A DNA stretch of 64,000 nt from assembly GCF_000317145.1 (NCBI RefSeq), contig NC_019697.1, positions 4,910,886 through 4,974,885 of the forward strand, given 5' to 3'. Shown piece by piece: positions 1-8,252 of the stretch. Under the pieces are notes generated by a model that was not told the DNA's origin, did no database searches, and saw nothing but the letters and a program-made list of their open reading frames with translations. The position numbers and the translations under genes were made by a program. Every line of letters starts with the position of its first letter. Position 1 is the stretch's first letter. The stretch is from Chamaesiphon minutus PCC 6605. Lineage in GTDB: Bacteria; Cyanobacteriota; Cyanobacteriia; Cyanobacteriales; Chamaesiphonaceae.

Positions 1-183
1 ACAGGGGTATCCGACAGTATCAAGTATGGCATTCGCGGCAATACAACTACTAATAAAACAATAATTTTAGAAGTCAGAAACTCTCCTTATATTCGCTGTC
101 TAACTGTCTCTGCTCCACTCGGCATCATCCGTGTGGGCACTTACGATCGCGCTGCTAGTGCCTGTCGTAAATTTACGGGTTGA
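1..183 (+). CDS. C-terminal end of a prepilin/GspH-like protein (5' end outside window)
   Basis: An open frame enters from the left edge and stops with TGA at 181-183, giving about 60 residues. The tail contains SPYIRCLTVSAPLG and ends GTYDRAASACRKFTG. Cysteine-bearing C-termini with beta-strand character like this are common in cyanobacterial GspH/PilA-like minor pilins. The next two genes downstream are also pilus-type proteins on the same strand, which supports the call. The N-terminal cleavage and methylation motif is not visible, so the family is an inference. Confidence 0.5.
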   Translation, partial: TGVSDSIKYGIRGNTTTNKTIILEVRNSPYIRCLTVSAPLGIIRVGTYDRAASACRKFTG

Positions 184-284
184 TAGTTAGAAGTTGGGAG
201 TTGATAGTGGAATCACTAATGTAAAAGACAAGCTATCATATTTGCTCGAATAAATAGTAATAGGGCGTAACTTAGCTCGAGATA

Positions 285-1664
285 ATGGTGATGATAAAAT
301 ATTATTTAAGAACATATTTAAGATGTTATTTAGCTTTGATCGAACCTTGTACTGACAGAATTAGTAAAGCTACACATCGATTAGATCGTCAATCTCTGAG
401 TCAATCTGGATTTTCGGTGCCGCTAGCATTGGGGCTAGGATTAGTAATGATTATAGTTGCGGCTAGTATTATCGGGCGTTCTCAAAGCGATCGAGATATT
501 ACTAGTTCTCAACGTGAAATAAACAGAGCATTAAGTGTTTCTGAAGCAGGTGCGCTCAGATTTCAATCATTTCTCGATCGACATAAGTTGCTTGCTACTA
601 AAAATTTAGCTCAATGGGTAAATACGTTAGATACATTACCAACGTCACAAGCTGGTTGTCACTCGATCGATCTGCCTATTGCTAGATACCAAGCAGTATT
701 ATTCAAAGATAGTACTTGGATCGAGCTAGATCCTAGCGATCGGAATAAAGGTAGATATCAAATTGTCGATTATCGCTATCAAAATGGTGTAGGTAAGTTA
801 ACAATTGCAGGTAGGATAGATGCTTATAATACCACTGAAAATACTGCTAATAGTACCCTCAAGATCGATATCCCGATCGGTAGTGAATCGGCAAAAATTG
901 CGCCGCCAGCACTCTGGGCAAATACGTTCAATCTAAATGCAAACCAAAAAGTTACCGGACAAATTCGCGGCGTAAGTTGCCCGCTATTACCGATGATGGA
1001 TTCGGATGGTATTGCAGGTATAGATATGAGTAATATCGCACTCATTAGCGGCATTCCCAGCGGTCAAATTATTGCCGATCCATTCGTCAGTATTCCCGCC
1101 CCCAAGATTGCACCTACTATCGCAACTTCAATCCCTGCAATTACGACTTCGATCGAGTTACCGCGCCCTACTTCTGCCGATACACCAGATGCCAAAGGTG
1201 AATATCATTACTTAGTAGATACAGATGTTCCTGGTGGAAACTCAATTAAATTACAAGATAGCGATCTCATCAAAATTACTATTCCCGCAACTCAAAAAAT
1301 TAACCTTTATCTCAAAGGTAATATCGATTTAGCAGGTAGTCAAACTATCGGTGTGAATTCCGCAAACCCTAACTTACGTATCTATGGTAGCAATCAAACC
1401 GTCAAATTAACTATCAAAGATAATGCCTCAATTACGGCATTTATTCATGCACCTCTAGCCGATGCGAAAAGTATCAGTTCTACTACTCCTAATCCCAGTC
1501 AAAATATTACTGGTGCTGTCTGGGTAAATAGTTGGGATTCATCTGCTAGTTCGAGTCCGATTCCGATCGTTCAAATGGGTAATTGGTCGGACTTTGGCAT
1601 TGCTAAAATCGAGCAACCATCGCAACTCAGCCCGATTAGTTACTGGCAAAGAATAGAAAACTAG
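285..1664 (+). CDS. PilX-like / pilus-associated surface protein
   Basis: A 459-residue protein with a cytoplasmic N-terminus of about 40 residues, then one hydrophobic helix around residues 43-65 starting SGFSVPLALGLGLVMII. A polar region follows (QREINRALSVSEAGA), as in PilX-type minor pilin subunits whose helix is followed by 'EAGA' and a coiled segment. The rest is a Ser/Thr/Pro/Ile-rich, beta-predicted extracellular domain with no catalytic motif I recognise. It sits between a prepilin-like tail and a clear pseudopilin and probably belongs to the same minor-pilin operon. A hormogonium-polysaccharide (Hps) secretion role is possible by analogy, but I cannot show it. The start is ATG at 285; a further ATG lies two codons in. 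Confidence 0.6.
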   Translation: MVMIKYYLRTYLRCYLALIEPCTDRISKATHRLDRQSLSQSGFSVPLALGLGLVMIIVAASIIGRSQSDRDITSSQREINRALSVSEAGALRFQSFLDRHKLLATKNLAQWVNTLDTLPTSQAGCHSIDLPIARYQAVLFKDSTWIELDPSDRNKGRYQIVDYRYQNGVGKLTIAGRIDAYNTTENTANSTLKIDIPIGSESAKIAPPALWANTFNLNANQKVTGQIRGVSCPLLPMMDSDGIAGIDMSNIALISGIPSGQIIADPFVSIPAPKIAPTIATSIPAITTSIELPRPTSADTPDAKGEYHYLVDTDVPGGNSIKLQDSDLIKITIPATQKINLYLKGNIDLAGSQTIGVNSANPNLRIYGSNQTVKLTIKDNASITAFIHAPLADAKSISSTTPNPSQNITGAVWVNSWDSSASSSPIPIVQMGNWSDFGIAKIEQPSQLSPISYWQRIEN

Positions 1665-1714
1665 TCGATCGCTATCATTAGGTAAATAATATTTAATAAC
1701 ATTCAGAAAACCAG

Positions 1715-2470
1715 ATGCTCGATCGACAAAAAAAAGCTCGCCATCTTCTCCTTCAACAATTAAATTCAGGTGGATTTACTTTGATTGAATTAATAGTTGC
1801 ACTAGCAATAACAACTATAGTCATTAGCTTGACAGGGACTGGATTGTATGCATTGATGAAGGCTAATCAGCGCAGCCAAATCGAAACAACAGATCGTCTA
1901 GAACTCGAACAAGCTTTAGCTTTCATAACTGACGAAATTAAAATGTCTCGACAAGTGCAGGCAAATATTTCGTGGCCGACTACACCAACTACAGCGATCG
2001 GCAATTTCAATCCCGCATCGGGGAGTAGTCAAATTCAACCGATTTTGGTACTTATTCCAGCCTCAAGTAGCCGTCTCAAAGATCCGATCGTTTATTATCT
2101 AGCAGATCCACCCAATAGTAGCGTTTGGAGCGGACAGAGAGTAATTTATCGTTGGGGGCCAACACTATTACAAAATGGTAATTATAGCGATGGCGATGGT
2201 CATGATATTGCGCTAATTTCGCCAACCGCGACGATCGAATATTATAATGAGGTTTTAGTCGATCGCATCAGCGATGTCGCTCCAGCTCAAGCTAGTATCG
2301 CTTGCGAAAGTAGTTATAGTTATTCAGTTCCTAGTATCAGCACTCGATTGGGATTTTATGCTTGTATTGCCCCTGATGAAAAGTCAGTTAAACTTTGGAT
2401 GTATAAGCAGAAAACTTCATCTGCAAAAAGTGTCTCGATCGATGCTTTAGTGGTAACTCGTAGTAATTAA
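1715..2470 (+). CDS. Type IV pilin-like pseudopilin (prepilin N-terminal motif)
   Basis: A 251-residue protein with a classic prepilin leader. After a basic stretch of about 18 residues comes GGFTLIELIVALAITT, with the conserved Glu at +5 after the predicted PilD cleavage site (G|FTLIE). A hydrophobic helix follows, then an amphipathic segment (LELEQALAFITDEIKMSRQ). The size and helix-rich 'ITDEIKMSRQV' segment resemble GspJ/PilW-type minor pseudopilins and the cyanobacterial HpsC group. It lies 50 bp downstream of the PilX-like gene on the same strand, so co-transcription is likely. It is presumably processed and assembled in the inner membrane as part of a pilus or secretion tip complex. 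Confidence 0.8.
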   Translation: MLDRQKKARHLLLQQLNSGGFTLIELIVALAITTIVISLTGTGLYALMKANQRSQIETTDRLELEQALAFITDEIKMSRQVQANISWPTTPTTAIGNFNPASGSSQIQPILVLIPASSSRLKDPIVYYLADPPNSSVWSGQRVIYRWGPTLLQNGNYSDGDGHDIALISPTATIEYYNEVLVDRISDVAPAQASIACESSYSYSVPSISTRLGFYACIAPDEKSVKLWMYKQKTSSAKSVSIDALVVTRSN

Positions 2471-2491
2471 TTATCTCCTGGCTAGCTGTGG

Positions 2492-2965
2492 ATGACACTC
2501 ATTATTAACGCCGCACAAATTCAAAGCATCTACCACCACGCTGAAAATATTTATCCAGAAGAATGTTGTGGAATTTTATTAGGTAAGATTGATAAGTTAA
2601 CTAAAACTGTTATAGAAGTTATCCCGACGGCTAATGCTTGGGAACAGTCAGAGTCAGTCGTTGGCGTAGCCTCTCCGTTGGAGAATCTCGATCGAACTAA
2701 AACCAGTCGCTATACCATCCCACCCCAAGCTATTTTTCAAGCTCAAAAACGCGCGCGCGACCTCCAACTAAATATTATTGGTTTCTTTCATTCTCACCCA
2801 GATTGTCCGGCAATACCTTCGATTTGCGATCGCGATCGCGCCTGGGATGTTTATTCTTATCCGATTGTCTCAGTGATGCAAGGTAAGGTCAATAATTCTC
2901 AAAGTTGGGTATTAGATCGTAATGGTATATTTCAGGAAGAAGAAATTTATCAGGTAGAAACATGA
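2492..2965 (+). CDS. M67 family (JAMM/MPN) metallopeptidase
   Basis: A 157-residue MPN-domain protein. It has the JAMM zinc signature HxHx7Sx2D: His100, His102, Ser110, Asp113 in HSHPDCPAIPSICD. An upstream catalytic Glu lies in PEECCGILLG (residues 22-31). Stand-alone bacterial JAMM proteins of this size remove C-terminal residues from small ubiquitin-like or sulfur-carrier proteins or act as isopeptidases; the substrate here is unknown. Residues 55-66 (VVGVASPLENLD) are encoded by a copy of a short cyanobacterial intergenic repeat inserted in frame, in a loop where the family varies in length. The gene starts 21 bp after the pseudopilin gene, so it may ride on the same transcript. Confidence 0.85.
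   Translation: MTLIINAAQIQSIYHHAENIYPEECCGILLGKIDKLTKTVIEVIPTANAWEQSESVVGVASPLENLDRTKTSRYTIPPQAIFQAQKRARDLQLNIIGFFHSHPDCPAIPSICDRDRAWDVYSYPIVSVMQGKVNNSQSWVLDRNGIFQEEEIYQVET
2657..2693 (+). repeat. Dispersed short repeat (GTTGGCGTAGCCTCT family), inside a gene
   Basis: The stretch gttggcgtagcctctccgtt followed by ggagaat is a member of a repeat family. Degenerate relatives occur at about 6551-6600 (gttggcagagcctgccgtag) and 21170-21196 (gttggcatagcctcttcgag). Here it lies inside the JAMM protease gene and keeps the frame open. The repeat core has short inverted symmetry (cctctccgttggag). Confidence 0.6.
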
Positions 2966-3000
2966 ATCAAAATTCCTCAGTAAGAACTACGTTCCAAACC

Positions 3001-3513
3001 CTACCCTTTACCCTCTACATTTTCATCGAGATCGGCTCCTTCCAAGTAGTCTAACTCGCGCCAATCACGATCGAGCCGAGCCGGAGATTGGGGCAAAGAG
3101 GCTGTCTCGGCAGTAGAAAGTCGCTCTCTACGATGGGAATCGCCTCGATCTCGCCAGGTTTGCCATGCAGCTTTGACACCCACCCAGACACTGCGGGTGT
3201 TAGTTTGGACATTCCCTGCCTGTTTTTTGACCTGGGTGAGGCTTAAATCGACTTGTTGCACCACCGCAGTGGCACTTTGAACCCCCTGGGACATTTCATC
3301 ACTGAGATCGCTCAATTCTAAACTTGCCAGTCTGATTGCTTCGAGCGTCGGTGGTAACTCGCGATCGAGTCGATCGAATAGCTTTTCGGCACTCCTAGCC
3401 GCACGAGACAAATCTTGAATTGCTGGAAATGCAGCAACTACTAATGCTGTCAAACTCACAGCAACAAGTAGAATCGAGCATCCCAAAAACAGCAGCGGAT
3501 CGATAAAGGTCAA
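3001..3513 (-). CDS. DUF948-like membrane-anchored coiled-coil protein
   Basis: A 170-residue protein with an N-terminal transmembrane helix (LLFLGCSILLVAVSLTALVV, about residues 7-26). A long heptad-rich region of DUF948 type follows, and then a charged, poorly structured tail. DUF948 proteins are common in cyanobacteria and often sit next to a YtxH-domain gene, as here. The function is unknown; envelope or stress association is only suggested by the family. The start shown is TTG at 3513, which puts the membrane helix close to the N-terminus as in relatives; no in-frame ATG lies nearby. Confidence 0.65.
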   Translation of the reverse strand: MTFIDPLLFLGCSILLVAVSLTALVVAAFPAIQDLSRAARSAEKLFDRLDRELPPTLEAIRLASLELSDLSDEMSQGVQSATAVVQQVDLSLTQVKKQAGNVQTNTRSVWVGVKAAWQTWRDRGDSHRRERLSTAETASLPQSPARLDRDWRELDYLEGADLDENVEGKG

Positions 3514-3523
3514 AATTAGAGGG

Positions 3524-3549
3524 TAGTTGATAGTTGATAGTTGATAGTT
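3524..3549. repeat. Heptamer tandem repeat (TAGTTGA)n
   Basis: Three perfect TAGTTGA units plus a partial fourth, just upstream of the DUF948-like gene. The same heptamer recurs at about 13650-13678. This matches the short tandemly repeated heptamers (STRR/LTRR) known in cyanobacterial intergenic DNA. Confidence 0.8.
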
Positions 3550-3625
3550 AAAAGTCGATCTAGCAATCTAATTGGAGCTGCTGGTGACACGAACAAATTG
3601 ATATGCGATCGGCTGATACCTGATG

Positions 3626-3958
3626 CTAATCATCGTCTTGATTAGTGGTGGCACTCCGAGCGGGAGTGGCAGCTTCGCGGATCGATTGACTGGCAACGAT
3701 GCCAGCAGAAATTGCCGCTGCCAATCGATCGAGTGTTTGATGCCACCGATCGGTAGCCGCCGCAGACAACTTATCGGCTTGCAATTGCACGCTACTAGAA
3801 ATATCTTCAGCCATTTGGGGGACTGCTGTCACCGTTTTAGTCAGAATTTTACGTGTATCTCGTCCTTGACGGGGAGCTACCAATAATCCGGTGACAGCAC
3901 CAATGGCTGCACCTACAAAAACTCCACCGATGAATGAACCGCGATTTTTATCTGCCAT
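3626..3958 (-). CDS. YtxH domain-containing protein
   Basis: A 110-residue protein. A Gly/Ala-rich hydrophobic helix (GGVFVGAAIGAVTGLLVAP, residues 11-29) is followed by RQGRDTRKIL, the typical YtxH pattern of a membrane helix, then 'APxxGxxTR', then a helical soluble segment. YtxH proteins are small stress-associated membrane proteins with no known enzymatic activity. It starts with ATG at 3958 and lies upstream of the DUF948-like gene on the same strand, a frequent pairing in cyanobacteria, so the two probably act or are expressed together. Confidence 0.75.
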   Translation of the reverse strand: MADKNRGSFIGGVFVGAAIGAVTGLLVAPRQGRDTRKILTKTVTAVPQMAEDISSSVQLQADKLSAAATDRWHQTLDRLAAAISAGIVASQSIREAATPARSATTNQDDD

Positions 3959-3990
3959 AGATCGATATTACTCAACCGGATATGTATAGT

Positions 3991-4530
3991 TTAGATAGAT
4001 CTGTATCGATTCCTTTGTCCTCGCCACAATAGCAAAAAAATTGTGCTAGTAACTAGGAATATATAGATTGGATAAATGACAATTTGCCACATCCAACGAT
4101 CGATCGCCAGAAGATTTAGCGCGTTAGCAACTGAAAATAAGAGCCACGCCAATAGATTTTCGTCATCTGGACGACGGAAAGATTTACGAATAGTCGGTAA
4201 AGCACCTAAAAAATCGATACCAATATTTATCCCTAGGGCAATTGATGGCGATCGATATAGTCCCCATAATATCAAACCGATCCCCACTCCAACCAAACAA
4301 ATCCGATCTAATTTCGTCCAACCACCTTCACCAAACTTTATTGCCAATAAACTAGTGACCACTGGGCCGATAATATAAGTAATCGGCACCCAGATCGTCG
4401 CTTCGGCACCCGCAGCTCGATAGGAGAGGGCAATGACAACCCCCACCAGCGACCAAATCCACCATGTCGCTCGATTCGGACGAGTGTGCCCCCGCCAGAT
4501 TGCCCACCAATAGGGGATAAATCCACCCAA
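3991..4530 (-). CDS. Conserved cyanobacterial multi-pass membrane protein
   Basis: About 179 residues with six or so hydrophobic segments and the motif RPNRATWWIWSLVG near the N-terminus, seen in a small family of uncharacterised bacterial integral membrane proteins. The start is uncertain. TTG at 4530 begins in the middle of the first membrane helix. The frame stays open upstream to a stop at 4591-4593 and encodes FYSWIGAIAGILSLGG continuous with the helix. The only ATG nearby (4589) is in another frame. A CTG at 4575 with GGAG about 10 bp upstream would give a full first helix. Either a rare start codon or a small 5' lesion is possible. Function unknown. Confidence 0.6.
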   Translation of the reverse strand: MGGFIPYWWAIWRGHTRPNRATWWIWSLVGVVIALSYRAAGAEATIWVPITYIIGPVVTSLLAIKFGEGGWTKLDRICLVGVGIGLILWGLYRSPSIALGINIGIDFLGALPTIRKSFRRPDDENLLAWLLFSVANALNLLAIDRWMWQIVIYPIYIFLVTSTIFLLLWRGQRNRYRSI

Positions 4531-4629
4531 TGATAAAATACCAGCGATCGCCCCGATCCAGCTATAGAAAGTCAGTTTACTTGCTCCATTTTAAGAAACG
4601 ATCGAGGATCGAAGTGTGAATTTTTATGG

Positions 4630-5754
4630 CTATTCGTCTGGATTGGAAATGGGTTTGTCAGGAGCATCGACGATCGCGCGCAGCCGCAGCCAGACTGTCA
4701 TGACTAGTAGTAAAGCAATCCCGATCGCCGTCACCACGATCGCCGTCTGTCTGATTCCCTGCATCCGCATCGCAATCATGCCCCCAGCCAGAGTTACCCC
4801 CCACAAAATTACCGCCGAATGTCGTTGCGAAAATCCTTGAGCTAACAATCGATGGTGCAGATGATCCTTTCCTGGCGTACTCATCGGATTAGTTCCCGAT
4901 AGCAGTCGCTTGACGATCACTTGACTGGTATCTACAACTGGGACGATAAAAAACACGATCGTCCCCAATAGCGAAGTCAGCGTAGTCATCTTGACATTGC
5001 CCAGAATGCTAGTAGCGGCTAAGACATAACCGAGGAAGTAGGCTCCAGCATCGCCCATAAAAATCCGCGACGGATGATAGTTATGCCGTAAGAAGCCTAA
5101 AGCCGCACCGCCTGCACCCGCACAAATTAGTGTCGCAGCGGCTCTGGCTTCAAATTGAGCCGATGCTGCCAATAGACTCATTGCCGTAATAAAACTTACG
5201 CCACCTGCCAAACCATCGATCCCATCCATCAAGTTCACTGCATTGGTGATCCCGACAATCCATAGAACTGTGAAGGCAACAGATATAATCCCATCGATCG
5301 GTGCCCCAAAATAGACAAGATGGATTTGAATGCCGCAAACTACTAATAACAGTGCTGTCAACACTTGGACGAGCAGACGAAATAGTGCAGGCAATCCCCC
5401 AAATTGATCGTCGATAAATCCGACTAAAACTAACACCGAACCACCGAGTAAGATTGCTAAAACCGATACTTGCACCTTTGCCAGCACGATCGGCGCGAGA
5501 CAGCCAGCCAAGATAATTGCCGCCATTACACCCGTGTAAATGGCCAATCCTCCCGCGTTAGGGCGCGGCTCCTGATGTAGCCTGCGAGCGTTGGGTTCGT
5601 CTGCCCAGCCAACTTTGAGCGCGAAAGTCCGCACCTTCGGAATAAATAAATAGGTGACTATCCATGCAAACATAAAAGTCAGCACTACGGAGAGCCACCC
5701 GCGTCCGTGGGGGTCGGCAACACCAATCGAATTCATGAAATTCTCAAAAGTCAT
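4630..5754 (-). CDS. WecA/MraY-family undecaprenyl-phosphate sugar-1-phosphate transferase
   Basis: A 374-residue polytopic enzyme of the glycosyltransferase family 4 / PNPT superfamily, with about ten membrane helices. Hallmarks are the Asp-Asp pair (FIDDQFG, 115-116), NLMDGIDGLA (174-183), FMGDAGA (232-238) and the cytoplasmic His cluster DHLHHRL (297-303). The DHLHHRL type fits WecA/TagO (UDP-HexNAc:undecaprenyl-phosphate transferase), which starts cell-wall or exopolysaccharide repeat units, better than MraY. The exact sugar cannot be told from sequence. Start is ATG at 5754. It could supply lipid-linked primer for the polysaccharide locus in the right half of the window, although it is unlinked to it. 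Confidence 0.85.
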   Translation of the reverse strand: MTFENFMNSIGVADPHGRGWLSVVLTFMFAWIVTYLFIPKVRTFALKVGWADEPNARRLHQEPRPNAGGLAIYTGVMAAIILAGCLAPIVLAKVQVSVLAILLGGSVLVLVGFIDDQFGGLPALFRLLVQVLTALLLVVCGIQIHLVYFGAPIDGIISVAFTVLWIVGITNAVNLMDGIDGLAGGVSFITAMSLLAASAQFEARAAATLICAGAGGAALGFLRHNYHPSRIFMGDAGAYFLGYVLAATSILGNVKMTTLTSLLGTIVFFIVPVVDTSQVIVKRLLSGTNPMSTPGKDHLHHRLLAQGFSQRHSAVILWGVTLAGGMIAMRMQGIRQTAIVVTAIGIALLLVMTVWLRLRAIVDAPDKPISNPDE

Positions 5755-5811
5755 GCAGATTTCTGTTTAAAGTTTAAAAAGGATGGGGGGAGCGGAGCAA
5801 TTAAACTCTGA

Positions 5812-6267
5812 CTAATTAGATCGATCGTGACTGTGATAGTGATGTAACTTAGCCACTTGCGCTCGATCGTCGATATTGTCTACATCTTTTGGGGCACAAG
5901 TCAAACATACTCCAAAAAATTCGAGTGTGTGGTAATAAATTTTAAATTGATGGAGCGACTCTAGTCTCTGCTCTAATTGTTCGACCGGACATTCATCGAT
6001 CGCGATCGATTGTCCGCACTGCAAGCAAGTCAAATGATGCCGATCTGCTTGCACACAACTATACAATGATTCGCCAGTCGGTAATGTTCGACATTGAATT
6101 ACCCCTTCCAATTTTAGACTCTCAAGGGCACGGTAGATAGTAGCTAGCCCTACTGCCCGATCGCGAGTTCGCAGTTCTACATAAATATCTTGCGCGGAAA
6201 TTGCCCGCTCGCATTGCTTGAGCAGTTGTAAAATTCGTTCTTGGCTGCGGGTTCGATCGGATTTCAT
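5812..6267 (-). CDS. zur: Fur-family regulator, Zur/FurB-like
   Basis: A 151-residue Fur-family repressor. An N-terminal winged helix contains LATIYRALESLKLEGVIQ (41-58). The dimerisation domain carries HHLTCLQCG (77-85) and CLTC (121-124), two CxxC pairs forming the structural zinc site. Length, RSQERILQLLK near the N-terminus and YYHTLEFFGVC closely resemble cyanobacterial FurB/Zur, the zinc-uptake repressor, rather than FurA or PerR. The C-terminus is extended by a His-rich tail (LHHYHSHDRSN) that might bind metal. It is upstream of the WecA-like gene with a 57-bp gap. The Zur assignment is by resemblance; target sites were not identified. Confidence 0.75.
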   Translation of the reverse strand: MKSDRTRSQERILQLLKQCERAISAQDIYVELRTRDRAVGLATIYRALESLKLEGVIQCRTLPTGESLYSCVQADRHHLTCLQCGQSIAIDECPVEQLEQRLESLHQFKIYYHTLEFFGVCLTCAPKDVDNIDDRAQVAKLHHYHSHDRSN

Positions 6268-6635
6268 GGTGGGGAGCAGGGGCGGGGAGTTGGGCTATGG
6301 AGTTGGGATCTGGGAGTATTGTAAAGTATTGTAGTGTTGTATGTTGGGCAGTGCCCGCCATAAGGATCTCAGGTGATTCTACAAATCTACCGATCGGGCT
6401 TGTCTTAAAAATATATCTGCTACTTTGTTGAGATCTCTAGTGTCCGACTAGCGATTCAGGTCTCTTAACTTCAAAATTTCGATCGCGATCGAAATGACAG
6501 CCAAGGTTGGTACTAGTTTACAATTGGGGATGGTAAATTTAAGTTGTCACGTTGGCGTTGGCAGAGCCTGCCGTAGGCACAGCCTACCGGAGGTAATCGC
6601 TATATACCTAATTATCGCAAAGTTGAGAGATCCCG
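6268..6635. other. 368-bp intergenic region with a palindromic repeat
   Basis: Divergent region between the zur-like gene and purS. It holds a short palindrome (gggcagtgcccgcc) near 6349, HIP1-type sites at about 6480-6493, and at about 6551-6600 a compact repeat of the gttggc...gagcctgccgtaggc type with internal inverted symmetry (gcctgccgtaggc, cctaccggagg). I see no convincing gene. The frame from 6494 runs across the repeat and overlaps purS out of frame. Confidence 0.5.
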
Positions 6636-6896
6636 TTGAACCAAAAATATCACGCGCGCATTTACGTAACTCTTCGTCCCTCCGTCCTCGATCCCGCTGG
6701 TACGGCAGTCCAATCCGGCCTAGCTCATATGGGTTACACTGATGTCGAAAGTGTCCGCATCGGTAAATATATCGAAGTCAATCTCAATGCCGCCGACGAA
6801 ACCCAAGCCCGCAGCCAACTAGATCTGATGTGCGACCAACTGTTAGCTAATCCAGTAATTGAGAATTATCGGGTTGAGTTAGAGAATAGGGGATAG
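6636..6896 (+). CDS. purS: Phosphoribosylformylglycinamidine synthase subunit PurS
   Basis: An 86-residue PurS, the small structural subunit that bridges PurL and PurQ in step four of de novo purine synthesis. It contains ARIYVTLRPSVLDPAG and a C-terminal half with LDLMCDQLLANPVIENYRVE, typical of cyanobacterial PurS. The conserved N-terminus forces a TTG start at 6636; no in-frame ATG precedes it, and GAGAGA lies 7-12 bp upstream. purQ follows 108 bp downstream across a pyrimidine-rich repeat tract. purL is not in the window. Confidence 0.93.
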   Translation: MNQKYHARIYVTLRPSVLDPAGTAVQSGLAHMGYTDVESVRIGKYIEVNLNAADETQARSQLDLMCDQLLANPVIENYRVELENRG

Positions 6897-6930
6897 GCTT
6901 TAGGGGATTTTAGATTTTGGATTTCCACAC

Positions 6931-6999
6931 TCTCCCCCTCTGCCCTCTGCCCCTCTTCCCCTCTTGCCCTCTCCCCCTCTGCCCCTCTCCCCTCCCCAC
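6931..6999. repeat. Polypyrimidine tandem tract (CCCTCTGCC-type units)
   Basis: About 69 bp of almost pure C/T made of repeats such as ccctctgcccctctt and ctccccctctgcccc, ending only a few bases before the GTG start of purQ. It fills the purS-purQ spacer and leaves no Shine-Dalgarno-like purines ahead of purQ. The G-rich complement is relevant only on the other strand. Confidence 0.8.
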
Positions 7000-7004
7000 T
7001 CATC

Positions 7005-7658
7005 GTGAAATTCGGAATAATCGTCTTCCCTGGCTCCAACTGCGATCGCGATGTGGTGTATGTCACCCGCGATTTGCTCGGACAACCCACTCGCACCATC
7101 TGGCATGAAGAAACCGACTTACACGATGTCGATGTCGTCGTGATTCCTGGTGGCTTTAGTTATGGCGACTACCTCCGCTGCGGGGCAATCGCCAAATTTT
7201 CGCCGATCATGAAGCAAGTTGTCGCTCATGCCGAGCAGGGTAAATATGTTTTAGGTATATGCAATGGTTTTCAGGTGCTTACCGAGGCGGGATTGCTGCC
7301 TGGTGCCCTCGTCCGCAATCGCGATCTCCACTTTATTTGCGACAGGGTTCCCCTCCAAGTCGAAAGTACCGACTCGATCTGGACTCAAGGTTATAGTACC
7401 ACCACCCCGATCGAACTCCCGATCGCTCATGGCGAAGGCTGCTATCATGCTGATGCCGATACACTCGATCGATTAGAATCTAACGGACAAGTCTTATTTC
7501 GCTACGCTGGCACCAACCCCAACGGCTCGTTAAATAATATCGCTGGCATCTGCAACGAAACTCGCAATGTCGTGGGGATGATGCCCCACCCCGAACGCGC
7601 CGCCGATCCCCTCCTGGGCAAAGCCGATGGCATCAATTTATTCAAAAATTTGATTTAA
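7005..7658 (+). CDS. purQ: Phosphoribosylformylglycinamidine synthase subunit PurQ (glutaminase)
   Basis: A 217-residue class I glutamine amidotransferase that feeds ammonia to PurL in FGAM synthesis. It starts [16 protein letters not shown]. The nucleophile is Cys86 in GICNGFQVL, and the His/Glu pair is in MMPHPERA (about His195 and Glu197). The start is GTG at 7005, fixed by the conserved N-terminal strand. The preceding bases are a polypyrimidine tract, so there is no purine-rich ribosome site; translation may depend on coupling or a leaderless-like mechanism. It forms a purS-purQ unit on the plus strand. Confidence 0.96.
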   Translation: MKFGIIVFPGSNCDRDVVYVTRDLLGQPTRTIWHEETDLHDVDVVVIPGGFSYGDYLRCGAIAKFSPIMKQVVAHAEQGKYVLGICNGFQVLTEAGLLPGALVRNRDLHFICDRVPLQVESTDSIWTQGYSTTTPIELPIAHGEGCYHADADTLDRLESNGQVLFRYAGTNPNGSLNNIAGICNETRNVVGMMPHPERAADPLLGKADGINLFKNLI

Positions 7659-7728
7659 TCGATCGCGATTAGTGGAGATTTCACTTTAGGTTTAATCTAG
7701 ATCTGGAAACAATCTGAAGTGAAATAAT

Positions 7729-8189
7729 TTAGTCTATATTTAAATTCATTAAGCATCTGGGCTGTAGTTCAAACAATGCTGGTATCGATAAAAACTTATC
7801 TGTCCAGGCAATTACAGAGTCTATTCTATTAGAGTAGAAGTCATTATAATTTACCATTGAAATATCTTTAAATTTGGCAGACAAGTTAAGGTTGTTTTTT
7901 CCTTCAGCCTGAATCGTAAAATTATCTAATATCTTAAGTTCTATATCGCTTGTCATTATTTGACTGTGCGGGTATTTAAATTTCCAATATATAGGTTGCT
8001 GGAACACCAGGCAGCAAAATATTTCTTGGCCTTCAGCTTTTGCGCTTCTTCTGATAAAAAGATAGAAAATTGTGCGAACATACCAGGATCTCCATCATAG
8101 AATAAGACTCTGGCGGAGAATCCTTGCCACTGCTGGAAAAGAGAGCGTGCTTTTTGCAATTGAAGCTCGATCGGTTCTGTTGATTCCAT
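7729..8189 (-). pseudogene. Small uncharacterised gene with a probable -1 frameshift
   Basis: Two overlapping frames appear to be halves of one protein. The first (8189 down to 7956, 77 residues) contains QKARSLFQQWQGFSARVLF and ends in an atypical tail after KAKKYFAAW. The second (to 7729) carries FQQPIYWKFKYPHS...DIELKILDNF. One extra A in the short A-run at about 8022-8025 (minus strand) would join them as LKAKKIFCCLVFQQPIYW, giving about 150 residues. I do not recognise the family. It could be a decayed gene, a sequencing error in a homopolymer, or two separate small ORFs. Sequence on either side looks equally coding-like. Confidence 0.45.
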
Positions 8190-8252
8190 CGCGTAAAATT
8201 GAAATTACTAGAATATTAACGCTAGTTCAAATCAGTTAATTTCGATCGCGTG

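Noticed and set aside
6494-6742. 82-codon frame upstream of purS
   Set aside because: It crosses a palindromic repeat and overlaps purS out of frame; composition is repeat-driven.
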